A DNA stretch of 64,000 nt from Azadirachta indica (Eukaryota; Streptophyta; Magnoliopsida; Sapindales; Meliaceae). Under the pieces are notes generated by a model that saw only the letters and a program-made list of their open reading frames with translations, did no database searches and had not been told where the DNA came from. The position numbers and the translations under genes were made by a program. Of this stretch, positions 13,291-24,983 are shown one piece after another. Where the stretch lies: positions 17,699,244 to 17,763,243 of the forward strand of contig CM040443.1 in the NCBI GenBank assembly GCA_022749755.1. Direction: 5' to 3'. Within the stretch, counting starts at the first letter, position 1. The number at the start of each line of letters is the position of its first letter.

Positions 13291-13596
13291 AATTATGAAT
13301 AGCTGAGATCTTGTTCTCATAGCATCATTTCATATGCTACTTTAGTAATGGTGGTAGTTGCAAATAGCTGACTTCCAACGTCTATAAGTTTGACTTGGCA
13401 AATTTCTAAGTATACAATGAGATGTGATTTGATACAACTTCTTAAGTACATTTTATTTTTGTGCTACAAACAATTAAAATGATTGTTTAATTTTACTTTA
13501 ACATATTAGTATAGTCAGTATCTTATTATGTCTTTTCTTCTAATACTGTTACTTTGGTAGTCAATGGCCAATACTTGTTGATTTTGTATGTTTCAG

Positions 13597-14696
13597 GAAA
13601 GTTATATATAAAATAACCTCAGTGACATCTTAACTGATTTATGAGGTTGAACATATTCAGGAGTAGCTGGATCGGCATGGTCCATTTGAGGCGGTTATAG
13701 ATGGTGCCAATATGGGTCTTATCAATCAACAAAATTTTAGCTTTTACCAGGTAAAGGAGATGCCAATGATTATAGAGTAAGGTTCGAATATTTTCAAACC
13801 ATTTAATAAGATGGCTTCTTTTGGTTGTAGCTAAATACTATTGTAAATCAATTACGTCAAATAAGTCCATCAAAGAGAATGCCACTAGTTATTTTGCATA
13901 AAAGTCATGTTAGCGGCAGTCTTGCTCAGAATCCAAATAACAAGAAGTTGTTAAACATGTGGAAAAAGTCTGGTGCTCCTTATACTAACCCGCCAGGTTC
14001 TAAGTAGGTTAATCGTATATGTAATGAGTGTGACCTATATATATATATAGTATTTTGTGAACATCTAAACTTTTGTAAAGTCCAGACCTAAAACTTTTAA
14101 GTGCAAAAGGTTTTGAAATAAAAACATTTATTACAAATTTTATAGTCTCTGCTTTGAAATCAACCTCTTTTATCTTTTAGTAATTTTTAGCACATATAAT
14201 TCTTGTGTTAGACTTTACAAAAGTAAAGATGTCTATAGGTGAAAACTTTTATAAAGTAATTATTAGTTGTGGTTGTGAAGCTGCTGTTAGTCACTTTGGT
14301 GATTAATGATACCAAATCAGGCCTTTTTTTTTCATTTTTCTATCCATTCTGCTTAATTTGCACAATTCACCAGTTACTCTTCTATGGCCAAAAATTAGTA
14401 AATCAACAAAATTTCCTTTTGTTAATTAATTGGGGACAAGTATAATAATTTATCACATTAATACATGTTTATGTTCTATTAGAGCTTGTTTAACCTTACT
14501 TAATTTGGCTATTTAACTATTATTTGTGACATACATGGTTTTCTGCTAGATTATTGTTCACATGTTTATTTACAAGTATTGGTTATATGCTGCTATTAGT
14601 TGTAAGTGTTTATTGGTGACAAATGATAAGATGAGGGACCATTTGTTCTAGTTGCTAGGAACATCATTTTTCTCAAGATGGAAGGAAAAGCATTAG
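13597..14696 (+). pseudogene. PRORP: PRORP (protein-only RNase P) pseudogene, NYN-domain exons
   Basis: Three exon-like blocks match the C-terminal metallonuclease domain of PRORP, the single-protein enzyme that trims tRNA 5' leaders. Block 1 (13597-13750) reads LDRHGPFEAVIDGANMGLIN and ends NFSFYQ before GTAAAG. Block 2 (13831-14003) reads RQISPSKRMPLVILHKSHVS and ends PPGS before GTAGG. Block 3 (14577-14696) reads YWLYAAISCKCLLVTNDKMR and ends FSRWKEKH before GTAT. Lesions: a TAG in block 1 where Trp is expected before LDRHG, a TAG at 14647 where Gln is expected (HLF*LLG), a TAG at the end of block 3, and loss of the Asp-Asp-Trp that should bridge blocks 2 and 3. The Asp of DGAN and of TND remain. 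Introns are retained, so this is a duplicated or captured genomic fragment, not a retrocopy. Confidence 0.82.
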
Positions 14697-16429
14697 GTAT
14701 TGTTCTTTGATAGCAGATTTTGATATATTTTTATTTTATGATGTTTGAGATCCCTACGTTCCTCTTGTATGTATTTTATTTTTATGGATGAGAAATGATA
14801 AACATCCTATTAAGGCTTAGACTCGGTAACTTCTAGTTACAAGCCTTATTCTTGACCATCAACGTAACCCTACATTTAACTTCTGCAAGCACTGCACCTA
14901 GCCTTATGCACATGGGTTGGATCCAAGTTTTACTTTAGATTAAGTTTTGTGTTTTAATGTCCTTACATTCCAATATTTTGTAGTCATTATCCGAACCATA
15001 AACCTATGAGCTTCCTGTCAATTACATTTGGATCTTTATCCAGTACAAAAGATAGCTTAGGTGTTTGGTTTGACAAATAGTGATATTGGGTTTCACATGA
15101 ATGCATAAATAAGCACTGGAGAATAAGTTTGGTTTTTGTTTTTTTGGTTTTCATATCTATCTTTTCTCTTAAAAAAGGCAAAACAAATAAAGATTACTTA
15201 AGGTATGTAGAAGGTTATTAAGAAAAGAAGTATAGATCACAAGGTTCATGACTGTATCTTCTAAATAGATATTAATAAACATGCTAATTTAATAGGAATT
15301 ATTTAGCATATAATGCTCATCAGAATCCTATGCTTGAGACTAATGTTAAGTATGTAGTGTATTTAAATCTGCATCTAGTCAGACATACATCAAAAGTAAC
15401 ATATCTAATTAATGATAGATTTTTTTCAAATAAGATTTGGAAGATGAATTTCACTCCAAAACTTTAGATCTTTCTAATAGTTAATGAGAAAGAGATAATC
15501 TATAGAAGTGTTGATTAGAAATCTATCAATATCATATTGATAGTTGTACGTTAATATTAAAGAAAGATTATCAATATCATATTTCTTTTGGTGTGATCAA
15601 TTGCTAACAATCTTTGTTGATGTGCTATTTCAAATTTTGGTCCAAGTCATAAATCAAAATATTGTTCAACGGTCTACTTATGTCAAAAGTAACACATCTT
15701 TTCAAGCTAATGGAGTATATGGAAATATTGTTATTGTCTCAAAGTGATCATGTAGTATAGTAAAGATAACAAAATTTGTCCATAAAATCTGTTGTAAATG
15801 TGGTGGAGTTTTTGGGAAAGCTGTTTGAAATTATGTTGATTTTTTCTCTATTGGGTTAGGAAAGAAAGGTTGTTAGAAGGATGCTCAAGGAAATGGTTTT
15901 TATGGTATAGGAGTAATAATTCAAGGGGATGATTTTTTTTTTCGTCCTTGAGATGATCTAATGGGATCATAATAGAATGAAACGGTATTTTTAAGTTGGC
16001 TATTGATAGAATATTGTATAAAAGAAACCCTATCAAATATATTTATCTTGAAATAGAGCTCATAAATGAAATTAATAATAATTTATTATAATGATTTATT
16101 CAAAATTAATACAAATAATGTAATATTATGAGTTTCGATTGGGTTAGTTGGTTGAAGAAAATGAAGAAGAAAACAATGTGTTTTAGGATGGGCATGGGTA
16201 ATTTTGTCCGAATCGGTTAAAAGTGGGTGGGCATTTTTGAATTTTTATTAAGAAACAAGGGCATTTATGGTTATTTCCCATTGGAAAGCGGGGTTCGAGA
16301 CTGCCTGAAATCCATGGGTGGTCGATTAAGACTCGTCCAGTTTCATGCGAAATAAAAAAATCCTCAAGGGGTAATTAATTAATTTGATTTTAGAGAAAAT
16401 TAAAAAAAAACATTCAGATTTCATGCTCT
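14697..16429. other. Non-coding region upstream of PRP40C
   Basis: No gene is recognised. Bases 16184-16281 end in GGGCATTTATGGTTATTTCCC, whose reverse complement begins GGGAAATAACCATAAATGCC, a typical MULE-end style. It could be the right border of the MULE debris or a solo end. The last ~150 bases are the likely PRP40C promoter, with a CT-rich stretch (CTCTCTCTCTCC) at 16426-16437. Confidence 0.4.
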
Positions 16430-16516
16430 CTCTCTCCATTGAAGCGACAGAGATAAACACTAACAATTCTCCCGCTACATAGAAGGAGAGCAACTACATT
16501 GATCCCTTACGGTCTG
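16430..16516 (+). promoter_or_regulatory. PRP40C 5' UTR exon
   Basis: A CT-rich start region is followed by a donor-like GGTCTG|GTTAGT at 16516/16517. The next acceptor is CTTATGCAG ending at 17669, giving a 1.15-kb intron in the leader, a common arrangement in plant genes. The exon start is approximate. The exon is inferred from splice-site signals only. Confidence 0.5.
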
Positions 16517-17677
16517 GTTAGTGTCTTCTCTAATGCTTTCTTGTTTGTTTCCCGAGAAAATTTGTGACCTTTTTCTTTACTTCTATATTGCTTGTACAGT
16601 TCTCTATTCTAGACTTATTCGTTTGTTCTTTTTTCGGAAAGAATTAGTGAAAATGTATAAAATCGAGGCTCTAGGGTTTTTCTTTCGCATGATTCTTGAA
16701 TTTTGTTTGTACTGTTACATGATACCGGAAGTTTCCTGGGTTGAGAAAATGAAAAACCCTCTGTTTAGGATCAGTTTCGGGATGCCATTAGTAATTGCTA
16801 CTGAAACAATAAATTTGTTTTCGATTTTCAATGCTAAGTGTGTTCATTTGTATTTTCAAGCGGAATTATTTTTTTTTTGAATAGTAGAAGTAGGAAAGCT
16901 ATAACTGAATAATGGAAGACGCAATGAGTGTTGCCTCAAGAAAATTTTGCAACTGATGGGTAGTATAATGCTCTTAAAGATTTTTTATTGTATCCGAATA
17001 TAATATTTGTTATATAATTTGAATCTGATTTCGGATGAAACAATAGAACATATAAGATGGGAGGTGTACTGGATTGTTCTATCAAGGGAACTGTTTTTTT
17101 TATTCCTAGTTTTTAAACAATTTCTTATGCTTTTAAATTACGAATTTGCTTTATTGTGGTGGATATCAGAGCTTGAAAAATTAGTTTAATACTACTCATT
17201 TAAGCAAATACTAACTTCAAATTCCACAAATTGAAAATAATGTAGGAAACATTAAGTTGCACCAAGAAAATCAAAGAAATTATTTCTACCCAAATTAACT
17301 ACCAGAGCAGCGGTTCTGATGTGTGAAAGACAAATGTTATTACCTGGTGCTCAATTAGTGGATGGCATTGGCTGCCTATTCAATGTACCTTAGCTCAGCA
17401 GGTTATTTTACACCCAAACTGGAATAGAACTTTGTTTTCTCCATATTTCTTGTTCTCTCTTTTTGTTTTTTTCGGGGGGGTTTTGAAAAGAAAGAAAAAA
17501 AGAGGGTTAGCTGCACCTCTGATGATGTAGATGAATTTGGACGTGCTTAAGGATAATATATTAAGTAGGGCTCCTGAATTTCTCTTCCTTGGTCAATGCT
17601 ATTGCATAACCCATGGTAACTTACTAATAATACCTTTTGGGACTTAAGTTTAAATATCATCTTATGCAGATCAAATA

Positions 17678-20600
17678 ATGACATCACCAGCTTGGTTACC
17701 ACACGAAGTGCAGCCATCGACATCTAATGCATCTATTTCTGGGCTGCCTGCTGGAAGACCATCGGCAGGCTCTTTTGCTACAATTGTTACCTCTGCTTCA
17801 GATTCAGGTACGCTTGTATCAAAGGCTTCCACTGGCAGTACAACTGATGCAATGAATGATCTTCTCAAGGAAAATCTGTGAATGCTCCTGGCTATGTTCT
17901 TCCAGCATCGTCATTCTCTTACAATGTGCTTCCAAACTCCAACACAGTTGCTGGAGGCTCTCAGCATTCAGCATCTTCAGTCAGTGCCAATTTATCTCAT
18001 TTTTTGCATCTTTTGGATGATTATATCTCTAATCTTAATCAATTAATATATGTTTTATTTATATTTTCTGAAATGCAGGTTAGTAACTCAAATCAATTGG
18101 TATCACCTGCGGGCATGGAATTTCCTGCCTCGGCTTCTTCTGCTGGTTCCTCTTTTTCGTACATGTCACAAACACTCGGTTTCTCTGCTAACCAGAAGTT
18201 CCAATCTAATACGGTGAGATTTGATTCCTGAGTAGACCACCATGTTTTTTATTTTATTTTATTTGTGTCTATTCTTCCTGGTTATGACCTCTAGTGGAAT
18301 TATCTGAATTTTCTATGGTGAATGTTTATATGAGGATATGACAATTATCATATGTAGTTGTATGTTCTTCCATATGGTCTAGAAAGGATATTTTGTTGAA
18401 TAGACTTTTTGATCACGACTACAAGATGTTTCACATTTATCTGCTGTTTGTATGTCCTAATTGAAGCCTTTAATGGATGAGTTATATTTCTCCATTTGTT
18501 TGAAAGATCCTGGCATAACTATTGTTATGAAGCATTGATATGCTTTGCTTAAAACTTTTTCCTTTTAAATTTTTTCTGCTGTATTTCTTCCTTTTTGCTG
18601 CCTTTTTCTAAGGACTTGAAGATATTTGTCTGGGACTCAATTTTCAGACAGGTTAGAGGCTCTTGTTGTTTTATGACTATGAAATGAGTCCACAACAGTA
18701 GTTTATTTATTTATGGCATCAAGTGACTGTAATGTTACACCTCATTGGAGTCGTTGTGTTCTCCATCTATTTCCAGCCTAGTGCACCAGGTTACATGGTC
18801 ACATGCTGGGGAAAATAAAACTTGCAAAGTTTATAGAATTATTCACATCCTTGATGATTTTCCTATTTGTATGAATCAAGGCTAAGGACATGTTTGTGCA
18901 GTTTTTTGACTGCTTCATGACCTTGTTGAATTAGCTACATGCATCATTTTGTCTTCACTCTGTTCTACGTGGAGCTATATTTTTAGTTAAATTCCTAGCA
19001 ATTATATCCTCTTTTATTGGCTAATTGAAGAATGACACTCTGATTTGTTGTAGCCTTTCTATTTAGCTGTTGAATTTTTGGAACATATGCATTCTCAAAC
19101 ATCTCCGTGAAAGCTTCTCACTGCTTGTGCAAGTTTTTGGTTATATTTTCAAAATGCATTACATTGCAATTGAAAGATGACACTGATGTATATTAGCCTT
19201 TCTTTCTAGCTTTTGAATTTTCTGGAACATTTTCATTCTTGGAGATCTCCCTGGAAGATATGATTGCCTGGCATATAGTTTATCAAGGGAGTGGTTTTTC
19301 TAGAATATACATTATGACGTTGGATCATGATTAATTAAACCTTATCAATGAATGGAATGGAAGCTGACATTTAATTTTCTATGCTGATTTGCAGGATAAA
19401 CTTGATGCCATAGCGCAAGCTGGTCTTGCATCATCTGCATCAACTAATTCTCAGTCTATTCCATTGTCTGTTAATACTTCTTCAGATTCTACGGTGCCTG
19501 TGTCTTCAACTGCTAAAGTTGGCGCAACAGCGTCATGGATGCCTAGTATCCCATCATTTCCGATGCGTCCTGGATTGTTTGTAGCTCCGGGGACACCAGG
19601 CCCTCCCGGATTAATGATGCCTGCAACAAAGGATTCTTCATCTACAGTTGTGGATTCTAACTCTTCTGTGTTATTGAGGCCCAGTGTGCCAACTGCTTCT
19701 GCCCTACCAAATTCGGGTTCAGCTCTTCAGCCTCAAATATACCCTCCCTATACATCATTACCTGCTATGGGTGGCTCTTCACAGGGACAATGGTTGCCAC
19801 CACCTCAGATGGGTGTCATGACTAGGCCGCCATTTCTGCCATATCCTGCTGTGTATCCTGCTCCCTTTTCTTTGCCAGCACAAGGCATGCCTCATCCTTC
19901 TGTTTCATCAGCTGATTCTCAAACTCCTGGTGTTTCTTCTGAGGGAATTGCTGCTGCAACTCCCACATCTTCTGGGGTGCAGACGGAATTATCTGCTTCA
20001 CTAATTGGTATGCTTAGGGTTTATGATAGATTACTGATCAACTAGCACTGTAAGAGCTTTTATTCTTTATGAATTGAACCTGGAATTGATATTGGCCTCA
20101 TCAATTTTCTTGAGTTTTGCAGATAAAAGGGAACATGTACAAGATGTTAACTCAAAGGTTAGAGATACTGTCAGTGAACAATTGGATGCCTGGACAGCCC
20201 ACAAGACGGACACAGGGATTGTCTACTATTATAATGCTGTAACAGGAGAATCGACTTATGACAAACCTGCTGGCTTTAAGGGGGAGGTATAAATAATTAA
20301 AACCTATCTTTGTTTATTAACAATCCATTGCACACTATGTATTTTAATTAATTAATTTATTTCTTCTTATGCTATCACAAACATCTAGTACTTCATTTCA
20401 TTAACTTCTGAAGTATCAATGGAAAACTTTTCAGGTAAATTCTATTGGTGATGTGCTTGATTTCATTCTGCTGCTTCGTTTTTTTTTTTTTTAAAAACTC
20501 TGTCTAGTGTGTCAAATGTTATGCAAAAGCAGCCATGAAGTATTGGTTGTACAAGTACTGATAGCATGATGGTTTATTGAATAGTTATGAAACTTAACTC

Positions 20601-23600
20601 ACGCAATTCATGTTTAATATAAATAAAATTTAGGGTGCTTCTTCAAAGAGAAGAATTCGAAAATGTTAGACCATTTACCTTTTTTGGAACTGCTTAACAC
20701 TCTTGGACAGTGTACTACTTGAAAGTATATTAGAGCTATGATCCTTGATTTTGTTTACTGTTTGTGTTATGAATAGGAACTAGAAGAAATTAAAGTCGGC
20801 ATATATGAAGTTTAAATTATTCGTCAAATGAGTTCTCACCATGAAACCTACTACTTGTGTCACTTTCCCCCACAGTGATTTCTTGAGATAGATTTTTCTG
20901 CTTCCATGAAGGTGCTGTAACTTCATGGTGGATCTTACTTCACATATGGCAAATTGATTACACTTGAATAGGAATTTTGGAGTTGTATAAGAATATATTG
21001 GAAAAAGTTTGTAACCATAAAGTTCTCTTGTTGGGCTAAGTCGACAAGTTGTGTTTTACAACTACTCTTTTTTTTTTTTTCTTTTTTCTTTTTTCAAAAT
21101 TAATAATAGCCTGATAGGCATTATGGGGCTCTTGCCTTCATGTTTGATATTTATCGTGGAAGCCTATAGTTGACTCTTTTGGTGGGTTGTAACTGTGCCC
21201 CTATGATAATTTGCTTTATTATCTATTGGCCTGGTCAAAAGGGTTGTCTTATTGGCTAGTTTCTTGGTTGGTGTCAGAACACAGCATGACTTCCTTCGGT
21301 TGGCAAAAGTTATTTTTTGGGCATATGACAACTCTACAAGGTGACCAAATCTTTTATGTGTTTTGGATTGATCTTTAACGAATAAATATTGAGAACTGGA
21401 ACACGCCTTGACTTAATAAAGAATGCTAAAATGTACCGATTCTGCTAGTAGTTGTGCAATTAATGGCATAATATGCAATTAACATTATATTCTCCCAAAG
21501 CCCCTAGGAACACTTGTTTAAACCATGGGAACTCAAGCATCTTCAATTAGATGCCTATTTCAATGTCTTGTTATAGTGTTTTCTTGATTTTGAAATATAC
21601 TAGCATTATTATCATAGTTGGATTCTGAGAGGTCCTATAATATATTGAGGCAGCGTCAAATGGTAAAATACGAATAGCACAATCAAATTGAGTTGTAACT
21701 CACTATGTTGCATGACATGGCACGAGTTTGTGTGAAGTTGAAGCAGACACAGTTAAGTCAAGTTGACAGAGCAAGTGATTCTTATACTTTGAAACTAGCT
21801 CAGGTAGAGTGTGTTGAGGTACCATTGAATCTGAATGCTTATTATAGACCGAGAAGAAAGAAACTGTTGAACCCATAAATTTAAGCTAATAGGTGAAGAT
21901 CCAATAATAGTATTTAACCTCTAACAGCACTCTGATATTCAGGCTACATCTAGTCGACATGCTTGTTATGTTTTGTTTGTATATTTCTCATGTTTGTTAA
22001 GGCAAATCCTAGTTTTGTGGATAGTTTATTCATTGTTTGCATATGCATTTTTTGCCTAGCTTATGTAGCGCTTTTTTTCTTTGGAAATTAGTAGGAATAT
22101 TGCATCAATCATGAATAAAGGTCTTGCCAAAAAATCTCAGTCACCTCTTGATTTACAAAACTAGGATTAAGTCTAAAAATAATATGATAACTCCAATAAG
22201 CAGTGATAGATGAGTGAGAACTTTGATGCTACTAGTGAAAGAAGGTGCCAAATCACAATTCTGTGCAACTTCCACATGAGGACCTTGATTGAGGTGACAA
22301 ATCATCTCGCACATGACCTCTATTAGTCATCATTGCTGAGTTGAATTGTGAAAAGATCAAACACAAAATGAAAGATATAAAATAACGAGGAAAAAGATAA
22401 ACAAAAGATGCGGGATGAAATGTTCCAGTTTTTGCTATATATAAAACTAGCAATAAGCAAGAACAATATCATTTAATGCAGTGCACCAAATTATTTAAAT
22501 GTGATCTAATGCATTTGATGTTTTAATGGGGAAACTTCATAAGGTAGTGAATTGATTGTTTGAGCTCTTTGAGTTTATAATCCGTAGGTGGAGGGAAGAG
22601 GTCTGGAGTATACCAGCCTGGAACTTATCTATTAATGGATTACAGAGAGAATGCACATTGGAACGAATCATGATAGAATTATATAACAGTGTTTTATCTT
22701 GCGTGAACATCCAATGCCATTCCACTGGTCTGACCAGGTGTCTGCTAAATTTGTCTTAGTTTCTTTGTCAAAAAATGGGAAGGAGTTACAGGCACAGTTT
22801 TCTACTTTAATGTGCAAAGACATCAGTACTAGACAAAGTCATTCACTGCTGCTGTTAGGTAAGGCACGGCAATATATTGGATACAAATTTCTATGTGATT
22901 GTTAAATATTTTTATCGGAGTTGTTTTGTTTTTTTTTCTTAGTGTGATGTTAAACTTGAGCATACATTTGTGGCGGTAAATACTTTTGTATTCTGTCAGA
23001 GATAATATCTATTAGAACACATACATTAGCATTTTTGTGGAATAATTGCATTATTTTGAATTTGTTTGCTATTGGCCCTCTTTGTGGTACATGAATATCT
23101 ATATATCTATATGTATATATATATATATATATACATGCTAGTTTTTATAGGGCACAGACCATTATTGATCTAATCTGAATTTGTTGCCACATATTGCTTT
23201 ATGTTAACCTCTTTCAACATAGTTGATTGTGTGCCTGATTACATATGTTTGTTTTATTATTTGGATGTTTTGCAGCCTGACAAAGTGCCAGCGCAGCCAA
23301 CTCCGGTTTCAATGTAAGTTAAACTTTTAGTAACCTTCATATGTTATATATGTAATTACTGGATATTTTATATACCACAATAAATGCACTTGTGAGATAC
23401 GATTTTAATCATTGAAAGTATAGTAATCCGATGGTCTAAAACGGTGTAAGAATTTATGTAAGAAGGATCGTTGATCATGATATATATTCATACAAGATAT
23501 ATTTAAGCCATATCAGTTGCTTTGGATCATTCTAAGGAGTTTTTATATGCTTACATAGTATGCTATCAGAGATCACAGTTTGCTGTTGTTGGAGCTTAAC

Positions 23601-24983
23601 TATTATTGCAATCCTAAGAATTAATGCCAGGGAACTATCAAAAGAAGATATTCTACAATTATTTTTTTTCCCCTTCTTTATGTGTTATCTGTAAGAGTGA
23701 TGAAGAGGTGTAAACCGCTTTTTTCTTCACTGTAAAATTGCATCTTTCCTATAGGCCAAATTGTGCAATAAAGCAAGGACCTCTTGAGTCACTCTGGCCT
23801 TGTGTGATGCCATTTTAATGGAGAGTGTTTATGCTTTTGGAAAAGGTAGAAAGGCTAAGACTTTATGGAAATCTGCAGTCCTCGCTTTGTCGTGGATGAT
23901 TTGACAAGAAAGAAATAATCGTATCTTCAAAGCGAGAAGAAGATGTCATTGGTTATGGGACAAAATTTGTTTTCTTGCTTCTCTTTGGGTCTTGGTCTCT
24001 AAGCATATTGAAGACGCTTCTCTCTTCTTCATCTATCTTAACTGGGAATGGGTCTTAGGTTAATTTTGCTTATGAGCCTCCTTTCATTTTTTGTAAATTT
24101 TGTGAGAGAATGCTGTTTCAGTTTTTAGGCCAAGCGATAACAACTGCCATCCGTTGTGACTGAGTTCTTATCCTCAACAATAGTCAATTAAGCATTATGC
24201 TTAGTTGCTCTAGGAAAAATTAATTATGGAGAGATGATGCAAAGGAGAAATTCCCAGATGCCTTTTTGTTTCATGGTGTATTATGTTTAAAAATGATCAA
24301 GAAAACAACAACAACAACATTTTCCTTCATAGTGTTGCTGCCTCTTCTTTATGAGCTTGATTATGTGATGCATCTAAAGTTTCATGGGCTGCTCTAAATT
24401 ATCGGAGGGAGTTATTGATGGAGAATACTTTTACTTTTAGAATGGGAAGGCTAAAATGTTGTATAAGCATCAGTGCTAGATCTTTTGCAGGTGATATGGC
24501 AAGAAAGAAATAGCTATAGTTTTGAAGAGCAAAAGGATGAAGATATCAGTAGACAGTGGGATATGAATCACTTCTTTACTTATTTTTGGGCTTCAGTTTC
24601 AAAGGACTTTCATCCAGTTTGGTTGGGATACCATTTTGGGTTAAGTTTAGCTTTCAGGGTTTTTCCTTTCTAATTCATTATCATATCTTTTAGGGACTTT
24701 CATCCAACCATTCCGTTTGGTTTTTGGCTCGAAATAACCTCTGAGTAGTCTTGTAATTGACACTAGATCGTTGTTAAAACTTTTCCAGTAAACTTCATTT
24801 TCTGTTTGATTGCTTATTATTTTGACAATTAACATTTTTCACGGGTTTGCTATATTAAAGAAACACATCTAACAGTAAACTATTTCTTGTTTTCTTGGGT
24901 ATAGGGAGCATTTGGCTGGTACTGATTGGGCATTGGTTACCACAAATGATGGCAGAAAATATTACTACAACAGCAAAACAAAG
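17678..24983 (+). CDS. PRP40C: Pre-mRNA-processing protein 40C, N-terminal half (partial)
   Basis: WW/FF-domain splicing factor; the PRP40 family links the spliceosome with the RNA polymerase II C-terminal domain. Exons: 17678-17807, 17870-17979, 18079-18213, 19395-20007, 20123-20286, 23276-23313 and 24905-24983. All junctions are GT-AG and keep frame, about 423 codons in total. The N-terminal part is Ser/Pro/Gly-rich low complexity (FPMRPGLFVAPGTPGPPGL, LPYPAVYPAPFSLPAQG). WW domain 1 lies in exon 5 (LDAWTAHKTDTGIVYYYNAV...STYDKP). WW domain 2 starts in exons 6-7 (GTDWALVTTNDGRKYYYNSK). The rest of WW2 and all FF domains are missing: no further exon is seen up to the gap at 26878 or after it. 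The stretch 17808-17869 is either a 62-base intron or, if exonic, a one-base frameshift (the unspliced frame reads KENL then TGA). PRP40C is favoured over PRP40A/B by the overall wording around the WW domains. Confidence 0.85.
19021..19270 (+). repeat. Diverged tandem duplication in PRP40C intron
   Basis: About 104 bases starting CTAATTGAAGAATGACACTC recur 146 bases later from 19167 (CAATTGAAAGATGACACTG). Shared blocks include TAGCCTTTCT, TTTTGAATTTT/TTGAATTTTT and GGAACAT. It lies inside the intron 18214-19394, which otherwise shows nothing notable. Confidence 0.65.
20287..23275 (+). other. PRP40C intron 5, no embedded gene seen
   Basis: A 2,989-base intron between WW1 and the short exon 6. 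It contains a TA-rich microsatellite at about 23095-23134 and poly-T runs near 20479 and 21068. Open stretches at 22556-22905 look like chance frames without recognisable motifs. Confidence 0.6.
23810..24070 (+). pseudogene. LINE reverse-transcriptase 3'-end relic, copy 1
   Basis: Within PRP40C intron 6 a frame reads RKAKTLWKSAVLALSWMI, stop, QERNNRIFKARR, then ASLWVLVSKHIED and YLNW. This LW..AV.A..W.IW.ERN.RIF pattern followed by ..W..LWASVS is the extreme C-terminal region of plant non-LTR (LINE) reverse transcriptases. It has an internal stop and no upstream RT core, consistent with a 5'-truncated insertion. Confidence 0.6.
24360..24680 (+). pseudogene. LINE reverse-transcriptase 3'-end relic, copy 2
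   Basis: A second copy of the same C-terminal pattern: VIWQERNSYSFEEQKDED, then FTYFWASVSKDFHPVWLG, about 600 bases after the first copy and in the same orientation. The two copies differ markedly, so this is either two insertions or an old duplication. It lies in the intron just before the WW2 exon at 24905. Confidence 0.55.

Noticed and set aside
4816..16281. A single large MULE spanning 4816 to 16281
   Set aside because: The two end sequences do not align as inverted repeats, and the DUF1985 relic orientation is inconsistent with one element.
16521..16880. 119-codon plus-strand frame rich in Phe/Leu
   Set aside because: Lies in the PRP40C leader intron, begins right after the donor, and shows only T-rich intron-like composition.
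22556..22905. Overlapping frames in PRP40C intron 5
   Set aside because: Two frames overlap, neither has conserved motifs, and both sit well inside an intron with consistent flanking exons.
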